From NCBI RefSeq assembly GCF_900177805.1, contig NZ_FXAX01000002.1, forward strand, positions 372,001 to 436,000: DNA of 64,000 nucleotides, read 5' to 3'. The DNA is from Fibrobacter sp. UWB13 (GTDB lineage: Bacteria > Fibrobacterota > Fibrobacteria > Fibrobacterales > Fibrobacteraceae). How positions within the stretch are numbered: position 1 is the stretch's first letter; each line of letters opens with the position of its first letter. Below are positions 7,487 to 14,902 of the stretch, in pieces. Position numbers and translations under genes: made by a program. A model generated the notes under the pieces. It had not been told where the DNA came from, ran no database searches, and worked only from the letters and a program-made list of their open reading frames with translations.

Positions 7487-9304
7487 TTATTTAGCAAGCT
7501 TCAAATTCCAAAGGGTCTTGGTACCCGAAGCTACCCACGGAAGCTGAGCAGGAGCGTACGGGTTCTTTTCGGTCGGCCAGTTCGTCCAGACGCGGTCGCT
7601 GAATTCGTAGAACTGTTCCGGCAGGTAAACCAGCGGAATAGACGGCTGGTCTTCCATGAAGATCTTGTTGAGTTCGCGGTAAGCGGTTGCGATAGAATCA
7701 GCATTCTTCATGAGCGGGATAGCGTTGAGGAGCTTGTCGACTTCCGGACGGAAACCTTCGGTACCCGGCTGGTTGTAACGACCAATGTTCACGCCAGCCC
7801 AGGCGCCAAGCGGCTGCCAGTCGCGGCTTGCCATGATTTCGTTGAAGCGGCTCCACGGGAGAGACGGAGTCACGTCAGCAACAGGCTTGTGCATGATGAG
7901 GTCGAAGTTACCGAGACCCATGGCCGGCCAGTAAGAACCGCCATCCACGAAGCCTTCACGAATATCGATACCAGCCTTGCGCATACCTTCAACAGCGATG
8001 GTCACCATAGCTTCCCAGTCGGTCCAGCCGTTCGGGCTCGTGATGTACATCGTCGGGATCTTTTCGCCCTTGGCGTTTTCCATGTGGTCGAGCGTGCCGT
8101 CGTCATTCCAGACAGACTTGTAGCCAGCTTCAGAAAGCATCTGCTTCACCGTTTCGACGCGTTCCTTTTCGTCCGTGATGGTGAGCTTGACACCATACTT
8201 AGCGAGGTCTTCGTCGCTGATGTACTTGCCTTCGAGGTTGGTCGGCATGATGAGGCCCGGCTTGATCTGGTCCGTGTAGTCGGACACAGCAAACTTGCGG
8301 AGAGCCATGTAGTCAATAGCGGTTGCAAGAGCACGGCGGAAGCGCTTGTCGTTAAGCGGTTCCTTCATCGTGTTGATGATGAGCATCGGCATTGCACCCG
8401 GCAAGAAGTAAGGCGGTTCATTCAACCAGGTGTGCACGCCGGCACCAGCCTTGCGGTTGATACGCGGGATGTAGCTCTGGGATGCGTCGAGGTTGCCGCT
8501 ACGCATAGCGATGGTGTTGTGTTCGTTGTTCTTGTAAATCGGATGAACGATATACTTCGGAGCAGGGAGCTGACCGTTGTGGAGAGCGGCATTGCCCCAG
8601 TAGTCGTCGCGGCGTTCAAGAATAATCTTGTTCGGGTCGGCGCTGCGGAGAGCGTACGGACCGGAAACGACCGGGTTCTGGTCCATCGGGAGCTTCTTGA
8701 CTTCGTCCTTGGAGCCGAGCTTTTCGATGAGCGGTTCAAACACGTGAGCCGGAACGATACGGATGGCCTGCAACAAGTCCATCACAGAAAGCGGGTTGTT
8801 ACGCTGCTTCTTGTTGATAAGGAAAGCAACGCGTTCCACCGCACCTGCCGGTTCGGATTTAACGGTATCAACGTGGATTGCGGAAATCTGTTCGCTAGTG
8901 TTGATGGAACCCATCGTGTAGATGAACTTCACGTCACGGGAAGTAACCTTTTCACCATCGCTCCACTTTGCAGCCGGGTTCAAGTCAACGACGATAGAGT
9001 CGTTGTTCTTGCTCACGAGCGAGCCAAGGAGGGATTCGATTTCACCCGTCAAAGAGTTGTAGGTGAGAAGCGGTTCGTACATCAAGTTGAAACGACCACT
9101 CACAGGCCAGGTTGTCATCCAGCTTTCTGCAAGGGGGTTGAACGTACCAGGAGCATCATTCTGCTGCCCAGACAAATAGAGCGTTTCCTGACGCGGCAAG
9201 GAACCGCTGGCAAGCTCGTCTTGCGATGAGCTACCGCACCCAAAAAGTGCGCCAGTTGCCGAAAGCACCAAGGCCGTTCTAGCAATCGATTTCAATCCAA
9301 TCAT
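7487..9304 (-). CDS. oppA: Family 5 substrate-binding lipoprotein of the Opp-type importer
   Basis: Extracytoplasmic solute-binding lipoprotein of 605 residues that delivers substrate to OppBC. The ATG at 9304 was chosen because it has a good AAGAGGA site and begins a lipoprotein signal (SIARTALVLSATGALFGCG); an upstream in-frame ATG at 9358 has no ribosome-binding site. The family 5 pattern is clear: MYEPLLTYN, then a W-SDG motif with VTSRDVKFIYTM. The C-terminal region (YLPEQFYEFSDRVWTNWP, then TEKNPYAPAQ) resembles binding proteins for cello- or xylo-oligosaccharides of Thermotoga and archaea as much as peptide-binding ones. The substrate may therefore be an oligosaccharide; this is inference. 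Confidence 0.88.
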   Translation of the reverse strand: MIGLKSIARTALVLSATGALFGCGSSSQDELASGSLPRQETLYLSGQQNDAPGTFNPLAESWMTTWPVSGRFNLMYEPLLTYNSLTGEIESLLGSLVSKNNDSIVVDLNPAAKWSDGEKVTSRDVKFIYTMGSINTSEQISAIHVDTVKSEPAGAVERVAFLINKKQRNNPLSVMDLLQAIRIVPAHVFEPLIEKLGSKDEVKKLPMDQNPVVSGPYALRSADPNKIILERRDDYWGNAALHNGQLPAPKYIVHPIYKNNEHNTIAMRSGNLDASQSYIPRINRKAGAGVHTWLNEPPYFLPGAMPMLIINTMKEPLNDKRFRRALATAIDYMALRKFAVSDYTDQIKPGLIMPTNLEGKYISDEDLAKYGVKLTITDEKERVETVKQMLSEAGYKSVWNDDGTLDHMENAKGEKIPTMYITSPNGWTDWEAMVTIAVEGMRKAGIDIREGFVDGGSYWPAMGLGNFDLIMHKPVADVTPSLPWSRFNEIMASRDWQPLGAWAGVNIGRYNQPGTEGFRPEVDKLLNAIPLMKNADSIATAYRELNKIFMEDQPSIPLVYLPEQFYEFSDRVWTNWPTEKNPYAPAQLPWVASGTKTLWNLKLAK

Positions 9305-9319
9305 TTGAGTCCTCTTAGA

Positions 9320-9344
9320 ATAGGGCCTTTGCGGGGCCCCTTTT
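9320..9344 (-). promoter_or_regulatory. GC-rich hairpin in the oppA leader
   Basis: On the minus strand, AGGGGCC and GGCCCT pair around CCGCAAA about 20 bases before the oppA start codon. It lies too close to the gene to be an upstream terminator and could affect messenger stability or translation. Confidence 0.4.
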
Positions 9345-9470
9345 AATTGAAAATTCAAATCTAATATAGATTATTCCAATTCAAAATTATTTTTGAACTT
9401 GGTAAAAATCCCTTGATGATTTCTCAAAACGGACTAACAAAATTTTACATTTAGAAATGTTTACAAAGTA

Positions 9471-9515
9471 GTTGTTGGTCAACAGTCATTGGCCATTAGT
9501 TATTGGATAACAGCT
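9471..9515. repeat. Imperfect 7-base-period tract, TTAGTCA type
   Basis: The tract GTTGTTGGTCAACAGTCATT and the bases after it repeat variants of TTGGTCA/TTAGTTA/TTGGATA at 7-base spacing and end in AACAGCTGAA. Related tracts occur at 33647-33742 and 48436-48483. Confidence 0.65.
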
Positions 9516-9522
9516 GAAAGAG

Positions 9523-11382
9523 CTACGATTCTTCAGTGGGGCCAGCGCAATATTCAGCGACTTGCTCGCGGAGTTTTGTGCCACGGACTTTTCCAAGCAA
9601 ATCGATGATGTCTTCGAGCGGGGCATCCATAAACGCTTCAGCGCTCTTGTACTTGCTCAAAATCTTGATGCGGGTTTCGTGACCGACGCCCGGCATTTTG
9701 AGCCATTCGACTTCGAGATCTTTTTTGCGTTTGCAGCGCTGATACGTGATGGCGAATCGGTGCGCCTCGTCGCGGGCGTTCTGCAAAAGCTTTAGCGCGG
9801 GGCTTGTACGGTGCAGCACAATGCTTTTACGGTCATCGGGGAACACGATTTCTTCGAGGCGCTTTGCAAGCCCAATCAGCGGCAAGTCCTTATCGTGACC
9901 GAGCTCCTTTAAAATCTGCATCGTGGCATCGACCTGGCCTTTACCGCCATCGCACACCCACAAATCGGGCATCGGAATCCCTTCTTCTTCCAGACGGCGG
10001 ATGCGTCGGGTCATCACTTCACACATGCTCGCAAAGTCATCGACACCCGTTACAGTCTTGATGATAAACTTGCGGTAATTGCTCTTGTCAGGGCGCCCGT
10101 TCTTGAACGCCACAAGGCTTGCGACCGTGTTCGTACCGGACAAATGGGAAATATCCACGCACTCAATGCGGAACGGCGTCTTCTTTAAGCCAAGAACTTT
10201 TTGCAATTCAAAAACGCTGCTGTCGATTTCGCTGTACTTCTGCACTTCGGCGCGCATTTCCACGAGAATCATGTCGGCATTCGCCGAGGCGAGTTTCAGG
10301 AACCCGAGCTTCTCGCCGCGCTGCGGATTCGTGAGCACGACCTTGTGCGTCGTCTTGGACGCAAGCGCCTGTTCAATAGATTCTCGCTCCGCCATGTCCG
10401 TCGGGAGGGGCACATCCGTTGCAATTTCGCCCGGAATAAATTCTACGTCCATGTACCATTGCACCACCATCTGGCGGAAAATTTCCGTTTCGTCATCTTC
10501 AAGCTTGCATTCCAAACGGTAGTGGCGGCGCCCACAAAGCACGCCGTTGCGGTACTCGAAAATCACGGCGGCAGCCATCGTGCCATTCCGCTTGAGCGAA
10601 AGCACATCCACACAGAGGCTCGCATCGGACACATCTGTTTTCTGGTGCGCACTCGTCGCCTTGAGCGCCTGAATCGCATCACGCTTTTTCGCCGCCGTCT
10701 CGAAATCCATTCGTTCGCTCGCCTCGAGCATTTCGCGTTCCCAAAGTGCAATCAAGTCATCGCGTTTGCCACCCAAAAGCATCTGCGTCTGTGCAACTTT
10801 CTTTTGGTATTCTTCACGCGTCACGAGCCCTGCACACGGAGCACCACAACGCCCGATGTGATAATTAAGGCAAGGACGCACCGGCCGATTGAGTGGCAAC
10901 TTCAGTTTGCATTCACGAATCTGGAACAGCCTCGCCGCAATATCTTGCAGCTGGCGGATCATGCGCGAACTCATATAAGGACCATAATACAGGCAGCCAT
11001 CCTTCTTGACCGAACGGCTCAAAAACAGCCTCGGGAACGGCTCGTTCACAGAGAACGCCAAATACGGAAAATGCTTGTCGTCCTTGAGCAATACGTTGTA
11101 CTTAGGCGTATGCTTTCGGATGAGATTTGCTTCCAAAATAAGCGCTTCTGTTTCGCTTTCCGTGATGATCCACTCGATGTCGCGGATATACGGGAGCATC
11201 AAGGTGGCCGCGCGGTGACCGGCATGGTCGCTGCCGTCAAAGTAGCTAGACACGCGGTTTTTCAGGACCTTCGCCTTCCCTATATATATGATCTTCCCCT
11301 GGGCATTCTTCATGATGTACACCCCAGGTAGCAGAGGGAGTTCCGCCAGTCGTCGCTCAATGTGTTCACTTACAGGAATCAT
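9523..11382 (-). CDS. uvrC: Excinuclease ABC subunit C
   Basis: Nuclease of nucleotide excision repair that makes both incisions around a lesion held by UvrB. The 619 residues contain, in order, the GIY-YIG domain for the 3' cut (GVYIMKN...IIYIGKA, residues 20-37), a Cys-rich stretch (CLNYHIGRCGAPC), a UvrB-binding UVR motif near 200-235, the RNase H-like domain for the 5' cut (ECVDISHLSGT, DLWVCDGGKGQ) and terminal helix-hairpin-helix motifs (KMPGVGHETRIKIL, DLLGKVRGTKL). Length and domain order are normal. It is transcribed alone and is divergent from the cell-division genes. Confidence 0.97.
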   Translation of the reverse strand: MIPVSEHIERRLAELPLLPGVYIMKNAQGKIIYIGKAKVLKNRVSSYFDGSDHAGHRAATLMLPYIRDIEWIITESETEALILEANLIRKHTPKYNVLLKDDKHFPYLAFSVNEPFPRLFLSRSVKKDGCLYYGPYMSSRMIRQLQDIAARLFQIRECKLKLPLNRPVRPCLNYHIGRCGAPCAGLVTREEYQKKVAQTQMLLGGKRDDLIALWEREMLEASERMDFETAAKKRDAIQALKATSAHQKTDVSDASLCVDVLSLKRNGTMAAAVIFEYRNGVLCGRRHYRLECKLEDDETEIFRQMVVQWYMDVEFIPGEIATDVPLPTDMAERESIEQALASKTTHKVVLTNPQRGEKLGFLKLASANADMILVEMRAEVQKYSEIDSSVFELQKVLGLKKTPFRIECVDISHLSGTNTVASLVAFKNGRPDKSNYRKFIIKTVTGVDDFASMCEVMTRRIRRLEEEGIPMPDLWVCDGGKGQVDATMQILKELGHDKDLPLIGLAKRLEEIVFPDDRKSIVLHRTSPALKLLQNARDEAHRFAITYQRCKRKKDLEVEWLKMPGVGHETRIKILSKYKSAEAFMDAPLEDIIDLLGKVRGTKLREQVAEYCAGPTEES

Positions 11383-11461
11383 GTAAATTCAAATCTATTT
11401 AATTTTTTATATTGTCGCGCCCCAATAAAATCAACCCCTTACCTTTTCTCATTTATGAAAT

Positions 11462-11490
11462 GGTGATCCCCGAATAAATCGGGGATGACA
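11462..11490 (+). repeat. Intergenic hairpin repeat, copy D
   Basis: Near-perfect short copy: ATCCCCGA and TCGGGGAT pair around ATAAA, followed by GACA. It lies between divergent uvrC and the zapB-like gene. Confidence 0.85.
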
Positions 11491-11553
11491 GCATAAAAGA
11501 CAGGAGATCGCAAAGCCTCAAAAAAACGAAAATACAAAGGTCATTTTACATTT

Positions 11554-11559
11554 TATAAT
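11554..11559 (+). promoter_or_regulatory. Possible -10 box for the zapB-like/zapA operon
   Basis: A perfect TATAAT lies 70 bases before the start codon. No convincing -35 box is visible at 16-18 bases, so this is a weak call. Confidence 0.35.
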
Positions 11560-11629
11560 ACTCTAGTTACAAGAAAATTTTATATATCTTACGTAGTAAG
11601 TTTCGCACCCCGCCAAATATGGAGAAATA

Positions 11630-12526
11630 ATGAATTTCGAAAACATGAACTTGTTGTCGCAGAAGGTTGAAAGCGTCCTCGGAACAGTACGCGCCCTGCG
11701 TGAAGAAAACGCCAAACTCAAACAGCTTCTCGAAGGCAAAGACGCCCAGGCAGAAGACCAGAAAAACTTGTTGGACTCTGCTAACGCAAAGATCGCCGAC
11801 TACGAAGCCGCCCTCAATGCAAGAGCCAACCAGGCTGCCGCACAGGACGAAGCCATCAACGAAAAGAATTGCATTATCGACAACTTGAACGCTCAAATCA
11901 ATGAAAAGAATGGTATCATTGACGCCCTTAACGGTCAGGTCGCCGAAAAGAACGGAATCATCGACGCTCTCAACGGTCAGGTCGCTGAAAAGGACAACGC
12001 CATCAATTCCTTGAACGGACAAGTTAACGAAAAGAATGGCATTATCGACAGCCTCAACGGACAGATCAACGAAAAGAACGGTATCATTGACGCTCTCAAC
12101 GGTCAGGTCGCCGAAAAGAACGGAATCATCGACGCTCTCAACGGTCAGGTCGCCGAAAAGAATGGCATCATCGATGCCCTCAACGGTCAAGTCGCCGAAA
12201 AGAACGGAATCATTGATTCCCTCAACGGCCAGATGGACGAAAAGAACAACATCATTGATTGCCTCAACGGTCAGATCGCTGAAAAAAACGACATCATTGA
12301 CAACCTTAACAACCAGGTCCAGAACCAGGGCAACGAAATTTCCGAAGCCCAGAGCAAGTTCCAACAGCTCCTTTCTACGATCGAAAGCGAACTCGGCACC
12401 GAAATCAATATCAACGAGCCGGCTGCAGAACAAGCACCAGAACAGCAGGCTGAAAATAAACCTCAAGAAGAAAACCCTGACCTGTTCGCGAGCAATGGAG
12501 GCTCGCAACCCGGTTTTTTCGGCTAA
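11630..12526 (+). CDS. ZapB-like coiled-coil protein with eleven 14-residue repeats
   Basis: A predicted soluble coiled-coil protein of 298 residues. The N-terminal region (MNLLSQKVESVLGTVRALRE, then ENAKLKQLL) looks like ZapB or related cell-division coiled coils. Residues 78-231 are eleven tandem copies of EKNGIIDALNGQVA or a close variant. The period of 14 is two heptads, with Ile, Ile, Leu and Val at hydrophobic positions. The C-terminal 65 residues are Gln/Glu/Pro-rich and probably disordered. It sits 45 bases upstream of zapA in the same direction, and small ZapB-like genes adjoin zapA in other bacteria. I infer a divisome-associated scaffold whose length varies by repeat number. ZapB itself is only about 80 residues, so orthology is not proven. 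The start has a GGAGA site five bases upstream. Confidence 0.75.
   Translation: MNFENMNLLSQKVESVLGTVRALREENAKLKQLLEGKDAQAEDQKNLLDSANAKIADYEAALNARANQAAAQDEAINEKNCIIDNLNAQINEKNGIIDALNGQVAEKNGIIDALNGQVAEKDNAINSLNGQVNEKNGIIDSLNGQINEKNGIIDALNGQVAEKNGIIDALNGQVAEKNGIIDALNGQVAEKNGIIDSLNGQMDEKNNIIDCLNGQIAEKNDIIDNLNNQVQNQGNEISEAQSKFQQLLSTIESELGTEININEPAAEQAPEQQAENKPQEENPDLFASNGGSQPGFFG
11861..12322 (+). repeat. Eleven 42-bp in-frame tandem repeats
   Basis: 462 bases = 11 x 42, coding for the 14-residue units. Units 2, 3, 6, 7 and 8 are identical in protein but differ at third codon positions. Units 3 and 7 differ at about one base, suggesting duplication of multi-unit blocks as well as single units. 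Unit 4 (EKDNAINSLNGQVN) and the end units 1, 10 and 11 are the most divergent. Confidence 0.9.
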
Positions 12527-12571
12527 GGTGGTTGTTGGATAACGATCCATTCGGCGTAGGAATGAAATAAT

Positions 12572-12886
12572 ATGGCAAACGAGACACTTAGATCAGTCAG
12601 CATTAACGTCGCTCAAGAACGCATCCACATCCGCACAGACTTGCCCGATACGGACTTGAAGGAAATCGTCGATTTCATCGAAAGTCGTCTCGATAATTCC
12701 TCGAAATTTAAACTGGAACTGAAAAAGCAGCTGTGCCTACTGGCTGTGGAACTCACTTCCGAGATTGTCGAGCTGCGTAAGCAATTGCGCAAGGCCAAAA
12801 CATACCACGACCTGATGGACAAGGACCTTAGGGAACTTTCGCTCCAGTTGGACGAGGGACTCCCTAAAGCCGACAACCAAGTTTAA
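12572..12886 (+). CDS. zapA: Cell division protein ZapA
   Basis: ZapA binds FtsZ filaments and promotes their bundling at the division site. The 104 residues match the family: an N-terminal globular part (SVSINVAQERIHIRTDLPD) and a long C-terminal helix that forms the antiparallel tetramer (ELTSEIVELRKQLRKAKTY). Length is normal. An AGGAAT site precedes the ATG. It follows the repeat-rich coiled-coil gene and is followed by a terminator and the 6S-like RNA, an arrangement reminiscent of the zapA-ssrS order of proteobacteria. Confidence 0.87.
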   Translation: MANETLRSVSINVAQERIHIRTDLPDTDLKEIVDFIESRLDNSSKFKLELKKQLCLLAVELTSEIVELRKQLRKAKTYHDLMDKDLRELSLQLDEGLPKADNQV

Positions 12887-12916
12887 GCCAATCCGGATAC
12901 ATTTAATACACTTACG

Positions 12917-12946
12917 AAATCTCGGTATTTTTGCCGAGATTTTTTT
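12917..12946 (+). terminator. Terminator of the zapB-like/zapA operon
   Basis: AATCTCGG and CCGAGATT pair around TATTTTTG, followed by a run of T residues, 30 bases after the zapA stop. Confidence 0.92.
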
Positions 12947-12957
12947 GTGTTTTTCCC

Positions 12958-12988
12958 TTGTTTTTGGTCCTCAAGAAACATATATTAT
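12958..12988 (+). promoter_or_regulatory. Promoter of the 6S-like RNA
   Basis: TTGTTT (12958-12963), a 17-base spacer and TATATT (12981-12986), or the overlapping TATTAT, would place the start site at about 12991-12995, where the closing stem of the RNA begins. Confidence 0.55.
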
Positions 12989-12990
12989 AC

Positions 12991-13158
12991 GTGGGCATCC
13001 CACGGATTTTACACCCGATCTAACAGGAATAAATCAGCTCGTTGCTCTTGTGGTTCAGTTTAGGCGCGCATCGACGCGAAAAACAAATCCCCGAGGCGCT
13101 GCTATCATTGTAAAATAGTAGTTTCGAGTGTTCGTACCGTAGGAGATGCCCTTTTTTT
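12991..13158 (+). ncRNA. ssrS: Candidate 6S RNA downstream of zapA
   Basis: A region of about 165 bases with its own promoter, no convincing reading frame and a terminal T run. Its ends pair: GGGCATC (12993-12999) with GATGCCC (13145-13151), then CC with GG (13142-13143) and ACGG (13002-13005) with CCGT (13137-13140), giving 13 bp with two bulged A. The 3' arm runs into seven T residues. Inside are a 7-bp hairpin (CTGCTAT 13099-13105 with ATAGTAG 13115-13121), a CGCG/CGCG hairpin near 13057-13072 and large unpaired stretches. Size, end-to-end stem, open centre and position after zapA all match 6S RNA, the RNA polymerase-holoenzyme decoy. I could not run a covariance model, so another small RNA is possible. 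Confidence 0.6.
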
Positions 13159-13185
13159 ATTGTGGCAAAATTTACTGGGGCGAAA

Positions 13186-14229
13186 ATGGAGATCTCCGAA
13201 AAACTATCCGAACTTTTAGAGAAAGCAGAATCCGAAGATATTTTTGACAAGGCCGTCGTTGGTTATTTGCTCCCAGACGGCTCAAGCCACACCGTTACGC
13301 TCAACACCCCCGAAGATACAGTTTTCGACATAGCGTCGCTCACGAAAGTCTGCCCCACCTCGACGCTTGCGCTCTCGTACATTCTCGAAGGCAAGCTCTC
13401 CATTGATGCCAAAGTCATCGACTTTATTCCGGAACTCAAGACAAACTACCGTGACGAGATTTACGTTTCGCACCTGCTCACGCACAGTCTCGATTACCGA
13501 GTGCCGATGAAGACATTGCGAACGCTCTCGCCCGAAGGGATCCTCAACGCCCTTTACACGTACCAGTTCGCCGCCGCTCCGGGTACCATCTTTAATTACG
13601 GGAACCCCGCAAGCGTGCTGCTTGGTATTTTGTTGCAGAGACTTACCGGCAAGAACTTGCAGGAACAAGGTAACGAACGATTCTTTACGCCGCTCGGCAT
13701 GACGCGCTCGGGCTACAACCCGCTCACGCGAGTCCCGAAATCAGAAATTGCGGCGACCGAGCTTTGCGAGTTCCGCCATCGCGAAATCCAGGGTGAAGTC
13801 CACGACGAAAGCGCCTGGGTTCTGCAAAAGCTTTTCCCCGTCGGAAGCGCCGGCATGTTCAGCTGCGTACCCGACCTTCTAAAGTTCGTGAAAATGATTT
13901 TGATGGACGGCAAGTTCGAAGACAAGCAAATTGCCCCTGCCGGAATCCTCGACATCGTGAGCCACAACGCCCTCGCCGATAACGTCGGAGCAGAGACCGC
14001 CCTCGGCTGGGAACTGAACGCAAGCAAGTTCATGGGTACAAAGGTCTCGCCGCAGGCATTCGGCAAGACGGGATTCACGGGTGCAAGCATCGTTGCCGAC
14101 CCAGACAAGGGAGGCGCCATCATTCTCCTCAGCAACTTCACCTACCCGCATCGCGAACCGAACGCCGACAGGATTCACGCATTCCGCGCCACGCTTGCGG
14201 ACGCGTTCTTCGGCGCTATTTCGGAATAA
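13186..14229 (+). CDS. Serine hydrolase of the beta-lactamase/esterase family
   Basis: A 347-residue member of the penicillin-binding-like serine hydrolases (class C beta-lactamase, esterase and D-aminopeptidase group). The catalytic S-x-x-K is SLTK at residues 51-54 (FDIASLTKVCPT). The second motif is Tyr-Gly-Asn in FNYGNPA and the third is KTGFTG. No signal peptide is visible, so it is probably cytoplasmic and unlikely to be a true beta-lactamase. The ATG at 13186 was chosen over an in-frame GTG at 13162, which abuts the T run of the preceding RNA; GGGG lies before the ATG. The substrate is unknown. Confidence 0.85.
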   Translation: MEISEKLSELLEKAESEDIFDKAVVGYLLPDGSSHTVTLNTPEDTVFDIASLTKVCPTSTLALSYILEGKLSIDAKVIDFIPELKTNYRDEIYVSHLLTHSLDYRVPMKTLRTLSPEGILNALYTYQFAAAPGTIFNYGNPASVLLGILLQRLTGKNLQEQGNERFFTPLGMTRSGYNPLTRVPKSEIAATELCEFRHREIQGEVHDESAWVLQKLFPVGSAGMFSCVPDLLKFVKMILMDGKFEDKQIAPAGILDIVSHNALADNVGAETALGWELNASKFMGTKVSPQAFGKTGFTGASIVADPDKGGAIILLSNFTYPHREPNADRIHAFRATLADAFFGAISE

Positions 14230-14230
14230 A

Positions 14231-14263
14231 GCAAAAACGGCCCGCGGTACGGGTCGTTTTTTT
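14231..14263 (+). terminator. Terminator of the serine hydrolase gene
   Basis: AAACGGCCCG and CGGGTCGTTT pair around CGGTA, followed by T residues. The A-rich left flank could let it act in both directions for the convergent DksA-like gene. Confidence 0.88.
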
Positions 14264-14266
14264 AAA

Positions 14267-14296
14267 GGGGATTCCCGCTCAGGGGCAGGAATGACA
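14267..14296 (+). repeat. Intergenic hairpin repeat, copy E
   Basis: GGGGATTCCCGC and GCAGGAATGACA, with an imperfect stem, between two convergent genes. Confidence 0.75.
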
Positions 14297-14298
14297 AA

Positions 14299-14772
14299 TT
14301 AGCGGCCAGCGGCCTTGCGGAGCATTTCCTTGCGCTGGGCTTCAGCGAACATCTTAGCCATTTCCATGCGGTTGTCAAGGATTTCCTTTTTCTTGGTTTC
14401 TTCCTTGCAGTTCACGCACTTGGTAGCCGTCGGCACAGCCATGAGTCTCGCCTTCGGAATCAGCTGTCCGCAGATTTTGCAAACGCCAAAAGTTCCATTC
14501 TTGATGCGCTTAAGAGCTTCTTCCAAATAAACAAGGTACTTGCCTTCGCGGGCTGCCAATGAAAGGTTGGTTTCGAGCGAGTTGATATCCGTTGCAGAAT
14601 CTGCACCTTCGGAATCGCCACCGTCACCGGACTGATTCTTCTGGTCCAAGAACACGTTAGCCTTTTCGGAATCGCTCTGGGCGGTCACAAGCTCGCGTCT
14701 CTTTTCCAAAAGCATTTCTTCAAAGAACTTAAGATCAGCATCGCTCATCTTTACGGGTTTCTTCTCAGCCAT
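14299..14772 (-). CDS. DksA/TraR-family zinc-finger transcription factor
   Basis: DksA-type proteins enter the secondary channel of RNA polymerase and, often with ppGpp, tune initiation. The 157 residues have a long N-terminal helical hairpin whose tip is acidic (GDGGDSEGADSATD, near the D-x-x-D-x-A tip of DksA) and a C4 zinc finger, CKICG...CVNC with 17 intervening residues between the Cys pairs. A strong AAGGAG site precedes the ATG. It could be DksA itself or a paralogue, so no symbol is given. Confidence 0.88.
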   Translation of the reverse strand: MAEKKPVKMSDADLKFFEEMLLEKRRELVTAQSDSEKANVFLDQKNQSGDGGDSEGADSATDINSLETNLSLAAREGKYLVYLEEALKRIKNGTFGVCKICGQLIPKARLMAVPTATKCVNCKEETKKKEILDNRMEMAKMFAEAQRKEMLRKAAGR

Positions 14773-14902
14773 ATTAAACTCCTTCTTTGTGAGTTACACT
14801 GTGATAAGCACCGCTTTAAATTATCTTTTTTTTACAAAAAAGAACAATTAAAATATTATTTTTCAAAAAAAATTGTTGATAAGTCGGTAAAAAAGACTCA
14901 TT

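Noticed and set aside
7469-9229. A 586-codon frame on the + strand opposite oppA
   Set aside because: Antisense shadow produced by codon bias; oppA on the other strand has a full lipoprotein signal and family motifs.
11861-12322. CRISPR-like array of regular repeats
   Set aside because: The 42-bp units are contiguous with no spacers, stay in frame and code for a heptad-based protein repeat.
11567-12550. A 327-codon open frame on the minus strand over the 42-bp repeats
   Set aside because: It mirrors the repeat array. The + strand frame has a ribosome-binding site, a sensible coiled coil and zapA following it.
13162-13185. GTG start for the serine hydrolase
   Set aside because: It touches the T run that ends the 6S-like RNA and has no ribosome-binding site; the ATG at 13186 has GGGG upstream.
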